This document shows, piece after piece, positions 1-8,656 of a stretch of DNA of 64,000 bases (positions are counted from its first letter, which is position 1; each line of letters starts with the position of its first letter). The DNA lies in the NCBI RefSeq assembly GCF_011759375.1, contig NZ_JAARML010000005.1, positions 558,001 to 622,000 on the forward strand, given 5' to 3'. The notes under the pieces were generated by a model. It did not search any database. It saw only the letters and a program-made list of their open reading frames with translations, and was not told the origin of the DNA. The position numbers were made by a program, and so were the translations under genes. The stretch is from Paraflavitalea devenefica. GTDB lineage: Bacteria; Bacteroidota; Bacteroidia; Chitinophagales; Chitinophagaceae.

Positions 1-220
1 GGCACTCGAAGGCAAGCCAATAGGATGCGTCTATGCCCCATTCATCGGCATAGATATTAATATTTTTGACATCCTTACCGGGATTAAAGCCCATAAACTG
101 CCGGAAACTTTGCTGGTTGCTGGTACAGGACGTTATGAGGAAAATAAAAATGCCTGGTATAAGGGTTAAAAGCCGGCTTAACCGGTCAGTAATCTTCTTA
201 TTAAAATCTTGCAGGGGCAT
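1..220 (-). CDS. Lipoprotein, N-terminal part only (runs off the left edge)
   Basis: Reading the minus strand from an ATG at 220 gives 73 uninterrupted codons to the edge of the window, so the 3' part is missing. The N-terminus has a basic stretch (NKK, DRLSR), a hydrophobic core of about 15 residues and the lipobox ITSC, with the lipidated cysteine at about residue 32; this is a type II signal peptide, so the product should be anchored in a membrane. The mature part begins TSNQQSFRQF and I do not recognise it. It starts 69 bases after the stop of the Roco gene on the same strand and may be co-transcribed with it. Function is unknown. Confidence 0.7.
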   Translation of the reverse strand, partial: MPLQDFNKKITDRLSRLLTLIPGIFIFLITSCTSNQQSFRQFMGFNPGKDVKNINIYADEWGIDASYWLAFEC

Positions 221-289
221 ATAATGGGGCTTACAGGGGTATATAGCCTAAATATACGCAACCTGACTCAATTCAGCGCAGTCACGTTA

Positions 290-3200
290 TCAGGCATCTG
301 CCTTTCCAGCCACAATCCGCTCCAGCAACTTCAGGACATCTTTGGGCAGGGCCTGACTGGTATAGAAGTCCTCTCCTGTTGGATGCAGGTCTTTTTCGAT
401 CATCATCCGCAGGCATTCCTGGATGATATACCAGGCCATGTTCTGGTTGCTGAAATCCACCACTGGTTTGGCGGTATAAGGGAGCGCTGTAAATTGTCCA
501 AGGTTATTACGAACAGTAGTCCATTGGCAAAAATCCAATATAATGGGAACTATTTTAAAGGCGGGGTCTTTGGCTTGCCGTTCAAAAGCTTTCTTTATTT
601 CATACTCCTGGATATATTTTGTTTTCATGAAATTAGGACTCACCATAAAACATACAATATCAGACTGTTCAAAATGTTCTTGTATTACGTCATGCCAGTC
701 TGATCCTGCAGTTAGCTCCGTACAATACCAGTGTGCTACTTTTCCATCTTGTTGCAGAGGCGATAGGTGTTCAATGAATTTATTGACGAGAGGTAAATCT
801 TCTTTGGAATAAGAGATAAACATCTTTTTTCCATTTCCAGCGTTCAAGCGGCTTTGAGATTGATCCAGGGGGCGCCCGAAAAAAAGCACTCCATCCAGCA
901 ATTCGTTGATATTTATAGCGGAAAAAGGTCTTTTTTTGCATTCAATTGTATTCTTGCCAAATTCTTTTCGCTCTAACAATTCACTATAATCATAAAAATG
1001 AGTATCCTCAGTGCCTTTGCAGGTAATACAGTTACAAGGCACCATTTTATAGTACCTGCTTTTATACACGTGCTCCTCACTCTCTAACCTTTTAAAGAAA
1101 TCGTTATTAAGCGTATCTATCTGAAATGTAATTTTATGCATCAATTCCTTTGAAAAAGGACCGTGTACGCGAATGCTTATTTGTTTATTATCCCACGACT
1201 CTAATATTTCTGCAATTGTACTTGGACAATCCAGGCCATTCCCATTAATTTTTACACCTGTTTTCCATACTAATTGCTCATTATTTTGCAAATCAATATG
1301 CTTATGAAGACGTACAATAAGCCTGGTAAGTAACCCCCTGGGCATAAAGTCGTACCTATATTGCAAAAACAAATCAGTTCTTAAATGCCAGGTATAGCCT
1401 TTGGGGAACGTATCTGGTAGCATTTCTGGAACAATATATACTGCATTTTTTATATTGTCTATCTCGTAGCACAATTCAAATTTCATCATTAAAGCCAGCA
1501 ACTTCTTATGAACATCTTTCCTATATCCTTTATGTTCCCATATTTTCGGCAAGTCTTCATCTTTGAATCTCCCCTTTTTATCCTTAACCTCCGTATTATC
1601 CAATACAGCAAATACGGCATCCGTGGCCCATACATTCTGAAGAATAATAAAATCCTCCAAACTCCCATAATCCTGAAAATGCAGAAACACACCCAGATCA
1701 TGAAAAATACGGCTTAATTCCATCTGTTTCTCAAAATCAGTCACCTCAAAACGACTGCACAAGGCCGAATAGTCCTGCCGGCTTATATAGGGTGTTCTTT
1801 TACCCTTCTCCTGTAACTCCGTTCGAATATTCATCCAGTTTCTTGGCAACGGAAAACCTACTAATGGCAAACGTTTTATCTCATTCTCTACATCTTCTTT
1901 AAATCGATTAAACTCTTTTTCTTTATCTTCTTTATAAGCTGCATGAGACGGGATCAATGCATTTAAGTCTAATTTGTAATCATTTTTAAGGAATGAAAAA
2001 CGTATTTTCTTTTGGGGGAAGTCAATATTTACCTGACGCCCATTTTTTTCGTTTCGTACTAAAAAAAGAGGACTATTACCGCCTAACAACTCAACAGCCT
2101 GAAGCCAATAATTAATGGTTGAATCGTTATTGCCAACACTATCTTTTCCTGTATCCATCACTAAAACATATAATGATCGATGGGTTAAGAAGAATTGGTG
2201 GGTAGTTTGATATATCTGTTGGCCTCCAAAATCCCAGACGTTGTAATAAAACATACGTGACTGGCCTTCTTTATCCATAATATTAAATCCTATTCTTTGA
2301 ATATCTATGCCCCTGGTGGTTTCTTCTTCCTCGGGCAAGGCAGCATAGCGATCTACTAATTTAAAACGAAGCGAAGTTTTACCGGCTCTCGGCTCTCCTA
2401 CTATTAGCATTTTTGCTTCATACAAATATTCTACACCCTGCGAGTGCATTTCGGTAAAATAATGTACAATGCTTTTATTTCCTTGTTTTACAATTTCGAC
2501 AGGAGGAGTAGTCAACGGGTTATCACTTATATTAATATCTCCATAATTAGTTTTCCAAACTTTATCAAGTACTATGCTCATTGGGGTATTCCCCCTCTGA
2601 AGAAAAGTTAACAACTGTTTAATATTCTGTATCCTGTTGCTACTGAGATTAAGCTGTTGTAAGTTTATTAAACGCTCTATACCTTCCAGGTGAGTTATCT
2701 TATTCCCGTTTAGGTTTAGTTTTTTTAGTTCTGTCAGGTTTGTTATTTCTTTTATAGCAGATATTTGATTTAAACTGAGATTTAATTCACAAAGAGCTCT
2801 CAGTTGTTCCAGCCCATTCAAATATTGTATTTGATTAGAGCTTAAATCCAGTTCCTGTATAGCCGTCAACGATTCCAGACCTACAACATTGCTCAGTAGA
2901 TTGGCATTTAAGTGTAACTTTTTAAGGGAAGATAAATCTGACAAGCTTTGTGCATTTCGTATTTGATTTCCGCTTAGATATAAATCTTCGAGTGACGTTA
3001 ATTCTTTGAGGGGGCTTATATCGGTTATATTATTATTACTCAGATCAAGTTCCTGTAGTGATGACAATTGCCGAATCCAGCTTATTTCCTTTATTTTATT
3101 ATTGCTGAGATTCAGATAAGACAATTTTTTAAAGTTGTAGGTGTCCGATAAAGATCTAATGGACCATTCGCGGTTACCATCTCCGGCACAAATAAGTGTA

Positions 3201-3472
3201 CTAATTTCTATTAAATCTGCAAGGCAGGATGGCGCAACTGTAAGCCTATTGGCATCTCCCTGATTTTTGCTATATACCCATTTGTTCAAACGATAATTCC
3301 ACCATTTATTACTAAGGACAAGGCTCTGCAGATGTTTGCATTTTCTTAATTCAGTATCTATTAAATCTCCTTCAATAAAGTCTTCATTGGTTAACCCACA
3401 GTTACCCAGATCAAGCTCGGTCGATTTATTTTCATAGCATTTATGTATCAATTCAAGAGCCTGATTACTCAT
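290..3472 (-). CDS. LRR-Roc-COR-TIR protein (bacterial Roco GTPase with C-terminal TIR domain)
   Basis: A 1060-residue multidomain protein. Eight leucine-rich repeats of about 22 residues fill residues 115-290 (pattern LxxLxLSxNxIxxIxxL). A Ras-like Roc GTPase follows, with P-loop GEPRAGKTS near 359-367 and a switch-II-like DFGGQQ near 414-419. The COR region runs to about 810, then a cysteine motif CNCITC with a further Cys near 845, which I recall from other bacterial Roco-type proteins. The C-terminal TIR domain (about 882-1025) opens with KKMFISYSKED; Glu near 958 (KYIQEYE) sits where TIR NADases carry the catalytic glutamate. Sensor, switch and effector order resembles NLR immune receptors, so NAD+ cleavage on activation is a reasonable inference. 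ATG at 3472 is preferred; an in-frame TTG lies two codons upstream. The gene is clearly AT-richer than its neighbours, which suggests transfer. Confidence 0.88.
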   Translation of the reverse strand: MSNQALELIHKCYENKSTELDLGNCGLTNEDFIEGDLIDTELRKCKHLQSLVLSNKWWNYRLNKWVYSKNQGDANRLTVAPSCLADLIEISTLICAGDGNREWSIRSLSDTYNFKKLSYLNLSNNKIKEISWIRQLSSLQELDLSNNNITDISPLKELTSLEDLYLSGNQIRNAQSLSDLSSLKKLHLNANLLSNVVGLESLTAIQELDLSSNQIQYLNGLEQLRALCELNLSLNQISAIKEITNLTELKKLNLNGNKITHLEGIERLINLQQLNLSSNRIQNIKQLLTFLQRGNTPMSIVLDKVWKTNYGDINISDNPLTTPPVEIVKQGNKSIVHYFTEMHSQGVEYLYEAKMLIVGEPRAGKTSLRFKLVDRYAALPEEEETTRGIDIQRIGFNIMDKEGQSRMFYYNVWDFGGQQIYQTTHQFFLTHRSLYVLVMDTGKDSVGNNDSTINYWLQAVELLGGNSPLFLVRNEKNGRQVNIDFPQKKIRFSFLKNDYKLDLNALIPSHAAYKEDKEKEFNRFKEDVENEIKRLPLVGFPLPRNWMNIRTELQEKGKRTPYISRQDYSALCSRFEVTDFEKQMELSRIFHDLGVFLHFQDYGSLEDFIILQNVWATDAVFAVLDNTEVKDKKGRFKDEDLPKIWEHKGYRKDVHKKLLALMMKFELCYEIDNIKNAVYIVPEMLPDTFPKGYTWHLRTDLFLQYRYDFMPRGLLTRLIVRLHKHIDLQNNEQLVWKTGVKINGNGLDCPSTIAEILESWDNKQISIRVHGPFSKELMHKITFQIDTLNNDFFKRLESEEHVYKSRYYKMVPCNCITCKGTEDTHFYDYSELLERKEFGKNTIECKKRPFSAININELLDGVLFFGRPLDQSQSRLNAGNGKKMFISYSKEDLPLVNKFIEHLSPLQQDGKVAHWYCTELTAGSDWHDVIQEHFEQSDIVCFMVSPNFMKTKYIQEYEIKKAFERQAKDPAFKIVPIILDFCQWTTVRNNLGQFTALPYTAKPVVDFSNQNMAWYIIQECLRMMIEKDLHPTGEDFYTSQALPKDVLKLLERIVAGKADA

Positions 3473-3722
3473 AAGCAAGTTTTAAGAATGATTTGCAATC
3501 AATTGACTTTGAAGATATAGGATATTTGATTCCATGCAAAATACTGATTAGCAACTTGACATGTATCATACACGTTTCTCCAAAAGATACACCAACTTAG
3601 ATAGTGTACCCGCAACACGCCCTCTCTTTCTACCTCTCGCACAACCTCCCCTTAACTTCTACCTACCTCCAACCTCAGTGAAAGCATTCCTGAAGCATTC
3701 CGATTCCAATCCGCCAGCCAGG

Positions 3723-3777
3723 ATATTCCGTACATATCCCCTATATATCCCTATGATATCCCGTAGATGATCCCATC
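3723..3777 (+). repeat. Array of about five 11-bp tandem repeats (ATATCCCNTAN)
   Basis: Consecutive 11-mers at 3723, 3734, 3745, 3756 and 3767 read ATATTCCGTAC, ATATCCCCTAT, ATATCCCTATG, ATATCCCGTAG and ATGATCCCATC. The first four match well and the fifth is degenerate. ATTCC words at 3686 and 3697 keep the same 11-base step. The array ends 140 bases before the start codon at 3918. The period is near one helical turn. A second array with another unit sequence precedes the paralogue at 47908. Confidence 0.7.
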
Positions 3778-3805
3778 TTTAAGAGGTGGAGATATCTACG
3801 GGATA
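3757..3805. repeat. 12-bp inverted repeat at the end of the 11-bp array
   Basis: TATCCCGTAGAT (3757-3768) is the exact reverse complement of ATCTACGGGATA (3794-3805), with a 25-base spacer. The left arm lies inside repeat unit 4. It could be an RNA hairpin in the leader of the gene at 3918 or a protein-binding site; there is no T-run typical of a terminator. Confidence 0.55.
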
Positions 3806-3852
3806 AGTAATAGTTGTGTAGGGGATGTATACGTTATATACTAGCTAACGGC

Positions 3853-3879
3853 AGGCTGGCGGTATGCTTACGCCAGCCT
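3853..3879. promoter_or_regulatory. 9-bp hairpin just upstream of the gene at 3918
   Basis: AGGCTGGCG (3853-3861) pairs perfectly with CGCCAGCCT (3871-3879) around a 9-base loop. It ends 38 bases before the ATG. No T-run follows, so a 5'-UTR structure or operator is more likely than a terminator. Confidence 0.45.
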
Positions 3880-3917
3880 TCAGCAATGCATTTGCTTACC
3901 TTTAAAACCATCTTATT

Positions 3918-4790
3918 ATGGCCAGAGTAATTGCCGGCCCGGGCGCCGGTTTCCAGGGGTCAGTGGATGACCTGTCTTTTTATAAAATGAGGGGCGTGGA
4001 AGGCACCATTGTTCGCCGCAAGGGCGGGCCCTCCAAAGAGCAGGTTAAAAATGCCCCCTCCATGGTACAAACCCGCCGGGGCAATTCAGAATTTGCCGGT
4101 AGGGCCAAAACAGCCCAATGGATCATGCGGTCCCTCTTTTACCACAAATCCCTGGCCGACCACAATATTGCCGGTCCCCTCAATGCCCTGATGAGGCCTG
4201 TGCAGGCACTGGATGGGGAGTCGGTGTTGGGACAGCGTGATGTACGCTTATCAGCCAACCCACAAATACTTAAAGGCTTTTCCCTGAACCGCAACAATCC
4301 CTTTGATACGGCCATCAGGTATCCTATTGAGTATGTATTGGACCGGGACACGGCTACAGCGTTTGTTCAGGTGCCGGAACTACAGCCGGGTATTAATCTC
4401 TTTGCCCCGGAAAAGTATCCCTGGTTCAGTATTGTTATTTCCCTGGGTATTGTGCCCGATCTTGTTTTTACCAAAGACCAGGAGCCGGCCGATCCGGATT
4501 ATGATTCCTTTACCGACTCCGAAGCCAGGTCTTCCGTTCATGCCTACAGCTATACGCATCCGGAGTATCAGCTATTAGACACGCTGCCAGTCTGCGCCGT
4601 TACCGTATGGCACCCGGTGAAGAAAGGCTGCCCCGCAATACCATTGGATCTGCAGTTGCTGATACCCCCACCCGATAACCATTTTACCCTCCTGCTAAGC
4701 ATCGGCATCAGGTATGGCATACAGGAAGATGCCCAAACCATCACCCAGGCCCGGTATGCAGGGGCCGCCAAAATATTGGCGGTGGAATAG
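3918..4790 (+). CDS. Uncharacterised Bacteroidota protein, 290 aa, paralogue of the gene at 47908
   Basis: I do not recognise a named function. The N-terminal 70 residues carry a pattern shared with the protein at 47908: a GSV-D-LSFYK motif, a basic RRKGG segment, SKEQV, then TRRGNSEF and a run of Arg/Ala. There is no signal peptide and no membrane segment, so a cytoplasmic location is expected. The C-terminal half is rich in Pro and aromatic residues and ends in a hydrophobic strand-like segment (LLLSIGIRYGI) that again has a counterpart in the paralogue. It stands alone between a long repeat-bearing leader and a lipoprotein gene 107 bases downstream. The ATG at 3918 is the first in frame and precedes the conserved motif. 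Confidence 0.8.
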   Translation: MARVIAGPGAGFQGSVDDLSFYKMRGVEGTIVRRKGGPSKEQVKNAPSMVQTRRGNSEFAGRAKTAQWIMRSLFYHKSLADHNIAGPLNALMRPVQALDGESVLGQRDVRLSANPQILKGFSLNRNNPFDTAIRYPIEYVLDRDTATAFVQVPELQPGINLFAPEKYPWFSIVISLGIVPDLVFTKDQEPADPDYDSFTDSEARSSVHAYSYTHPEYQLLDTLPVCAVTVWHPVKKGCPAIPLDLQLLIPPPDNHFTLLLSIGIRYGIQEDAQTITQARYAGAAKILAVE

Positions 4791-4897
4791 TCTGAACCCT
4801 GACCGGTTTTGGCTTACCCTATTTTTGTGTATTTTAGCTATGGTACGTACAAGGCCCCGGCCTTCGTAATGATATCCTTGTAGTAACACCCCGAACA

Positions 4898-5467
4898 ATG
4901 ATCAAACTCCTGACCAGCATTTCACTGATGGCAGCATTATTGTCTTGCACCAATAATGACCGGAAAGAAAATACTCCTTCCACTAAAGACTCAATAGCTG
5001 TTGTTGGCGCCAATAAAAGCGTTGACAGCCTGACTCCTGACGGTTATTTCAGCATTGGCAAAGACTCTATACTCATCTCTCCATTTGAAATAGCTGTCAG
5101 TTTAAGTCCCCGGGCTGAAGAAAGGATTAAACAAGGAAAGGAAACAATCATTGTTCATGTTTTTTTTACAGGGACACCCAGAGACAGTTCCGGGGCAGAA
5201 CTCGAAGAAGACGGTTCTTTTCATGTGGCAGCAACGAAAAAAGAGATTGTTTATGGACAAGTGGCAAGATTTGACAACGTCAGGTTTTCCCACAAGATAT
5301 ATGACCAGCTTGCTGACAAGGATATTGAGCTGGGCGTAAATGTTTATAGCGGACGAAAATCCTCGCCGGATAATTTGTTAAACTGCGAGTCCCTGTTCGA
5401 CAAGATCAGCCACGTAGCGCACAAACGGTTTACTCTAGAAGGCAAGCTGATTTATGGAGACGATTAA
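4898..5467 (+). CDS. Putative lipoprotein of unknown function, 189 aa
   Basis: The N-terminus has a short signal sequence ending in the lipobox LLSC, with the lipidated cysteine at residue 17, followed by a polar linker (TNNDRKENTPSTKDS). The mature protein of about 170 residues has alternating hydrophobic/charged strands and no recognised catalytic motif. It should be membrane-anchored in the periplasm or on the outer membrane. It lies 107 bases after the gene at 3918 and converges on the TonB receptor, with a bidirectional terminator between them. Confidence 0.75.
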   Translation: MIKLLTSISLMAALLSCTNNDRKENTPSTKDSIAVVGANKSVDSLTPDGYFSIGKDSILISPFEIAVSLSPRAEERIKQGKETIIVHVFFTGTPRDSSGAELEEDGSFHVAATKKEIVYGQVARFDNVRFSHKIYDQLADKDIELGVNVYSGRKSSPDNLLNCESLFDKISHVAHKRFTLEGKLIYGDD

Positions 5468-5511
5468 GCACCTGCACTACCAATTCCCTCAATTACCCAA
5501 TATGAATGCAT

Positions 5512-5543
5512 AAAAAAATGCCCGCCATTACAGCGGGCATTTT
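5512..5543. terminator. Bidirectional rho-independent terminator
   Basis: An 11-bp perfect stem, AAAATGCCCGC (5515-5525) with GCGGGCATTTT (5533-5543), encloses a 7-base loop. The A-run 5512-5518 gives a T-run on the minus strand and TTTT follows on the plus strand, so it can stop both the lipoprotein transcript and the TonB receptor transcript. Confidence 0.88.
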
Positions 5544-5569
5544 CTATGGCAAGTATAAACAAATAGCTT

Positions 5570-8503
5570 TTAGAATACATTATACGCAAACGACACGTAG
5601 TACACCCCACCGATATAAGGGTTACCCAACGCGCTGTAATAATATTTATTCAGCAGGTTGGAAGCGCCCAGCTTCACCAGGCTGCGGATCTTCGGGAATT
5701 TGTAGCTCACCATTCCATCGAGCGTACCGAAGGAAGGAATGGTACCGGCCGCAAACGTGCCCTGCCACTCTACTTCATCCTGCCAGCGGTATACGAAGTT
5801 GAAACCCCAGGGACCTTTGGCAATGCCATCATTGCCCACGCCCACATTGAAACGCAGTTTGGGCGTATTGAAGAAGGTGATCAACCCGGCAGGTACATCA
5901 TTCAACTGATCGCCTGATACATTGGCGCGGAAGTTATAACCGCCCCGCGCCTGGTATTCACCGCCAATGCCCCAGCCAATGGCTTTTACATCTTCTTCTG
6001 AATTTTCGGGATAAGAAAAGTTCTCGGTAGCAAGTGGGTTGGCCACATTGGTCACCGGCGGAGCGAGGGCCCTGCCTACTGCCCGGCGGGCAATGAAGTC
6101 CTGGTACTGGCAATAGTATACATAGGCATCTACCAGCAGTTTTTTTATGGGCAGACCGCGATAGCCCAATTCATACGAGTTGGCCGTTTCGGGTTTCAGT
6201 GGTTTAAAGGGCGCCTGCTTTAATAAGCCCGGATTGGGCGTACCAGCAGCTACAGAGGCCCGGAAATCACCAATACTTTCGGCGGTATATACCGGGTTGG
6301 TGTCAAAGTCATAATAGTCCTGGAATACCGGCAACCCGCCAATGAGCCTGGCGCCTGGTACAGCGAGATCAATGTACTGGTCCTGCGTGGAGGGAAAACG
6401 ATAAGCGGTCTGGAACGACAGGCGAATGTTATTATCCTCCGCTACTTTGACCAGGGCAGTTACCCGGGGGGTAAACCGGCCATCAAAGTTCTCGTTCTTA
6501 TCGTAGCGACCGGAAGCGGTCAGCTTCAGTACATCATTGAACAAGCGCTTTTGTAACTGGATATAGCCGCCATATTCGTCAACATCAATCCCGCCACTGT
6601 CCCTGAAAATCGTGCCATTGGAGTTGAGGTGATAAATACGGTAATTGGCGCCTACCATCACTTCCACCACTTTCACATAATCGCTTAGGTTGAGCTGGCC
6701 TTCCACATGGTAAAGAGCCGATTTATCAGCAAACCGGGCTCCCCCGGCAGCAGTTTTATCGTTGATATTGGTATTGATGGCCGTGTTAAACGCCGTTTCA
6801 AAAGCCGCAGTACCGGGTACTAACCGGCCATTATCAGCGGCGTTCCTGGCAGCGCCATGCGCCTGAGGGTCTGCTAAAACAGGCAGCCAGCCACCCGATC
6901 CATTGGGAATGATGCCCAGCCTGGAAACACTATATATGCCGGCATACTGCTGGAACCAGGTAGCGTTAGGCTTCCATAAGTTATTGACAGCCAATGCTGC
7001 TGTGGTAGCCGTATAGGAGTCGCCGGAGTTTTCCTGGGTAGTGTAAGCCCTTACAAACCAGTTCTTGGCTTTTACCTCGGCTAAGTATTGACCCAGCTTA
7101 AAGTTCTTGAGCGAATAGCGGTCGGCCCCGGTATATACCGTAGTACCCGTACCCCAGTAGGCCAGCAGGGAAGCTTCAATGCTGGGAGTGATCTTATAAT
7201 ATAAGCCGGCATTCAGCTTTACGCTATAGGCATTATAATCTACGAGGTCTGCTTCATTATAGCCTGTCCGGCTCACCAACTGGCTGCCAAAGATGCCTTT
7301 ATAGGGATTATTGGCCGCAGGGGCGGTGGGTATGAGGAAAGGAAGATAGGCCGCAAGACCGGCAAAAGCCGGATTGGCCGCAATCTGTTGGGCGGTAAGG
7401 CCGGCTGCGATGCTGGCATCCACCCCTGCAACGCCAGCCGGTGAAATAGCAGCCACCTGGGCCCTGATCACCTGCGCAAGGCCTTGCATACTTGCGCTGG
7501 CCTCATCGCCATATACATTGATACCATCGTAGTTATTATCGCTTTGCCGGTTACCGTCTTTCACGGAACTGAGTACATTGTTACGGGCCAGGTTGCGGGT
7601 ATCATTGGCCTGCCAGTCTTTGGCGGCAACGAACTGTCCGCCGATCTTGAAGGCCAGTTTATCACTGATCTTTTTACCCCAGCGCATGGCCCAGTCATAA
7701 TAGGGAGAAGCGCCGCCCCGCGGGCTGTTGATGTTCATGATGCCCTGCTTTACCTGGAAACTCAATCCCTGGTATTTAAAGGGGTTCTTGCTGGTGATGA
7801 GCGCGGTACCGGTCATACCTCCCGATCCATAAAGGGCTGAAGAGGCGCCCTGCAGCAACTCCACATTGTCAATATCCAGTTCGGTAGGTCCGGTGATGAT
7901 GCCTACAGAGAAGTTCAGCGCCGGCGCCTGGTTATCCATTCCATCCACCAGTTGGTTGAAACGAAGGTTACCACTGCCATTAAAGCCCCTTGTGCTGAGG
8001 GTATTGAAAGTGATACTGGAAGTGGTCATATCCACTCCTTTGAAATTGGCCATGGCCTGGTAATAGCTCGGTGCAGCAGCAGCGCGTACACTGGCAGCCC
8101 CCATGCGTTCGATAGATACCGGCGATTCAAGGATACGTTCTGCCACACGGCTGGCAGATACCACCACTTCCAGCCCCAATACAGAACCAGGTACAAAATT
8201 CACCTCTACTGCATCGGAGGCATTGTTGACGGTTATTTCCTGCGATTCATATCCGATAGAGCTGAACAGCAATGTTAGAGGTGGGCGTTGACTGGTAACG
8301 AGTTTAAAATTTCCACGTTCATCTGAAAAAGTGCCGGTGGTAGTGCCTTTTACAGTAACAGAAACAGCCGGAACTACATCTCTATTGGTACTGTTCCGGA
8401 TGGTACCGGTAATGGTATAAGTCTGGATCTGTGAATAAGAAATGACGGCAATAAATAGTAGAATGCTTGTTAAGGCCGCCTGACAGCGGAAGCTTCTTCT
8501 CAT
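5570..8503 (-). CDS. TonB-dependent receptor with carboxypeptidase-regulatory N-terminal domain
   Basis: A 977-residue outer-membrane receptor. A signal peptide (about 1-25) is followed by a carboxypeptidase D regulatory-like domain (about 28-115; typical VTVKGTTTGTFSDERGNFKL motif), then a TonB plug (about 118-235, with GLEVVVSASR and the LLQGASSALYGSGGMTG motif) and a large beta-barrel ending in an aromatic residue (YNVF), as expected for BAM-assembled porins. Such receptors import large or scarce substrates (siderophores, oligosaccharides, peptides) with TonB energy; the substrate cannot be told from sequence. There is no SusD-like partner next to it, so a glycan-utilisation locus is not supported. 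The gene is monocistronic: convergent terminator downstream, divergent purC upstream with a 153-bp spacer. Confidence 0.92.
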   Translation of the reverse strand: MRRSFRCQAALTSILLFIAVISYSQIQTYTITGTIRNSTNRDVVPAVSVTVKGTTTGTFSDERGNFKLVTSQRPPLTLLFSSIGYESQEITVNNASDAVEVNFVPGSVLGLEVVVSASRVAERILESPVSIERMGAASVRAAAAPSYYQAMANFKGVDMTTSSITFNTLSTRGFNGSGNLRFNQLVDGMDNQAPALNFSVGIITGPTELDIDNVELLQGASSALYGSGGMTGTALITSKNPFKYQGLSFQVKQGIMNINSPRGGASPYYDWAMRWGKKISDKLAFKIGGQFVAAKDWQANDTRNLARNNVLSSVKDGNRQSDNNYDGINVYGDEASASMQGLAQVIRAQVAAISPAGVAGVDASIAAGLTAQQIAANPAFAGLAAYLPFLIPTAPAANNPYKGIFGSQLVSRTGYNEADLVDYNAYSVKLNAGLYYKITPSIEASLLAYWGTGTTVYTGADRYSLKNFKLGQYLAEVKAKNWFVRAYTTQENSGDSYTATTAALAVNNLWKPNATWFQQYAGIYSVSRLGIIPNGSGGWLPVLADPQAHGAARNAADNGRLVPGTAAFETAFNTAINTNINDKTAAGGARFADKSALYHVEGQLNLSDYVKVVEVMVGANYRIYHLNSNGTIFRDSGGIDVDEYGGYIQLQKRLFNDVLKLTASGRYDKNENFDGRFTPRVTALVKVAEDNNIRLSFQTAYRFPSTQDQYIDLAVPGARLIGGLPVFQDYYDFDTNPVYTAESIGDFRASVAAGTPNPGLLKQAPFKPLKPETANSYELGYRGLPIKKLLVDAYVYYCQYQDFIARRAVGRALAPPVTNVANPLATENFSYPENSEEDVKAIGWGIGGEYQARGGYNFRANVSGDQLNDVPAGLITFFNTPKLRFNVGVGNDGIAKGPWGFNFVYRWQDEVEWQGTFAAGTIPSFGTLDGMVSYKFPKIRSLVKLGASNLLNKYYYSALGNPYIGGVYYVSFAYNVF

Positions 8504-8644
8504 GATGGCAGTTTTTGTTAATAGTATTTGTTATCACTAATCTACGTATTGTAAACATCACCTTAAAATTTAATTTTTAAACATATACGTGGTGATTGTT
8601 AATATCTCAGTCATTCTTTTTTTCTGGCATTTGACCGCCTGCTC

Positions 8645-8656
8645 TATATTCGCGCC
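8645..8656 (+). promoter_or_regulatory. -7 promoter element directly before purC
   Basis: TATATTCGCGCC ends at the base before the ATG at 8657. TATATTCG fits the Bacteroidota -7 box TAnnTTTG. At this distance transcription should start at or a base or two before the ATG, giving a leaderless mRNA. The same 12-base placement is seen before 13240, 24900, 28282 and 29857. Confidence 0.6.

Larger units (their letters stand above)
3473..3917. other. Intergenic region with 11-bp periodic repeats and hairpins
   Basis: A 445-bp spacer between the Roco gene and the divergent gene at 3918. From about 3620 to 3780 the plus strand is pyrimidine-rich, with ATYCC/ACCTC words returning at roughly 11-base steps; the regular core is annotated separately. 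Two inverted repeats follow (3757-3805 and 3853-3879). An open frame of 69 codons across the repeats is a by-product of low complexity and is not called. No tRNA or other RNA gene is visible. Confidence 0.6.

Noticed and set aside
3561..3770. 69-codon open frame across the 11-bp array
   Set aside because: Its sequence is the translation of pyrimidine-rich repeats (Pro/Leu/Ser-rich, no protein character), and it ends inside the array.
3723..3777. CRISPR array
   Set aside because: Units are only 11 bases, contiguous, without spacers, and no cas gene is present.
290..5467. A multi-gene defence island around the Roco gene
   Set aside because: Neighbours seen (lipoprotein, unknown paralogue, second lipoprotein) show no nuclease, methylase, toxin or recombinase features; only the Roco gene itself supports a defence role.
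5570..8503. SusC of a polysaccharide utilisation locus
   Set aside because: There is no SusD-like gene, glycoside hydrolase or regulator next to it.
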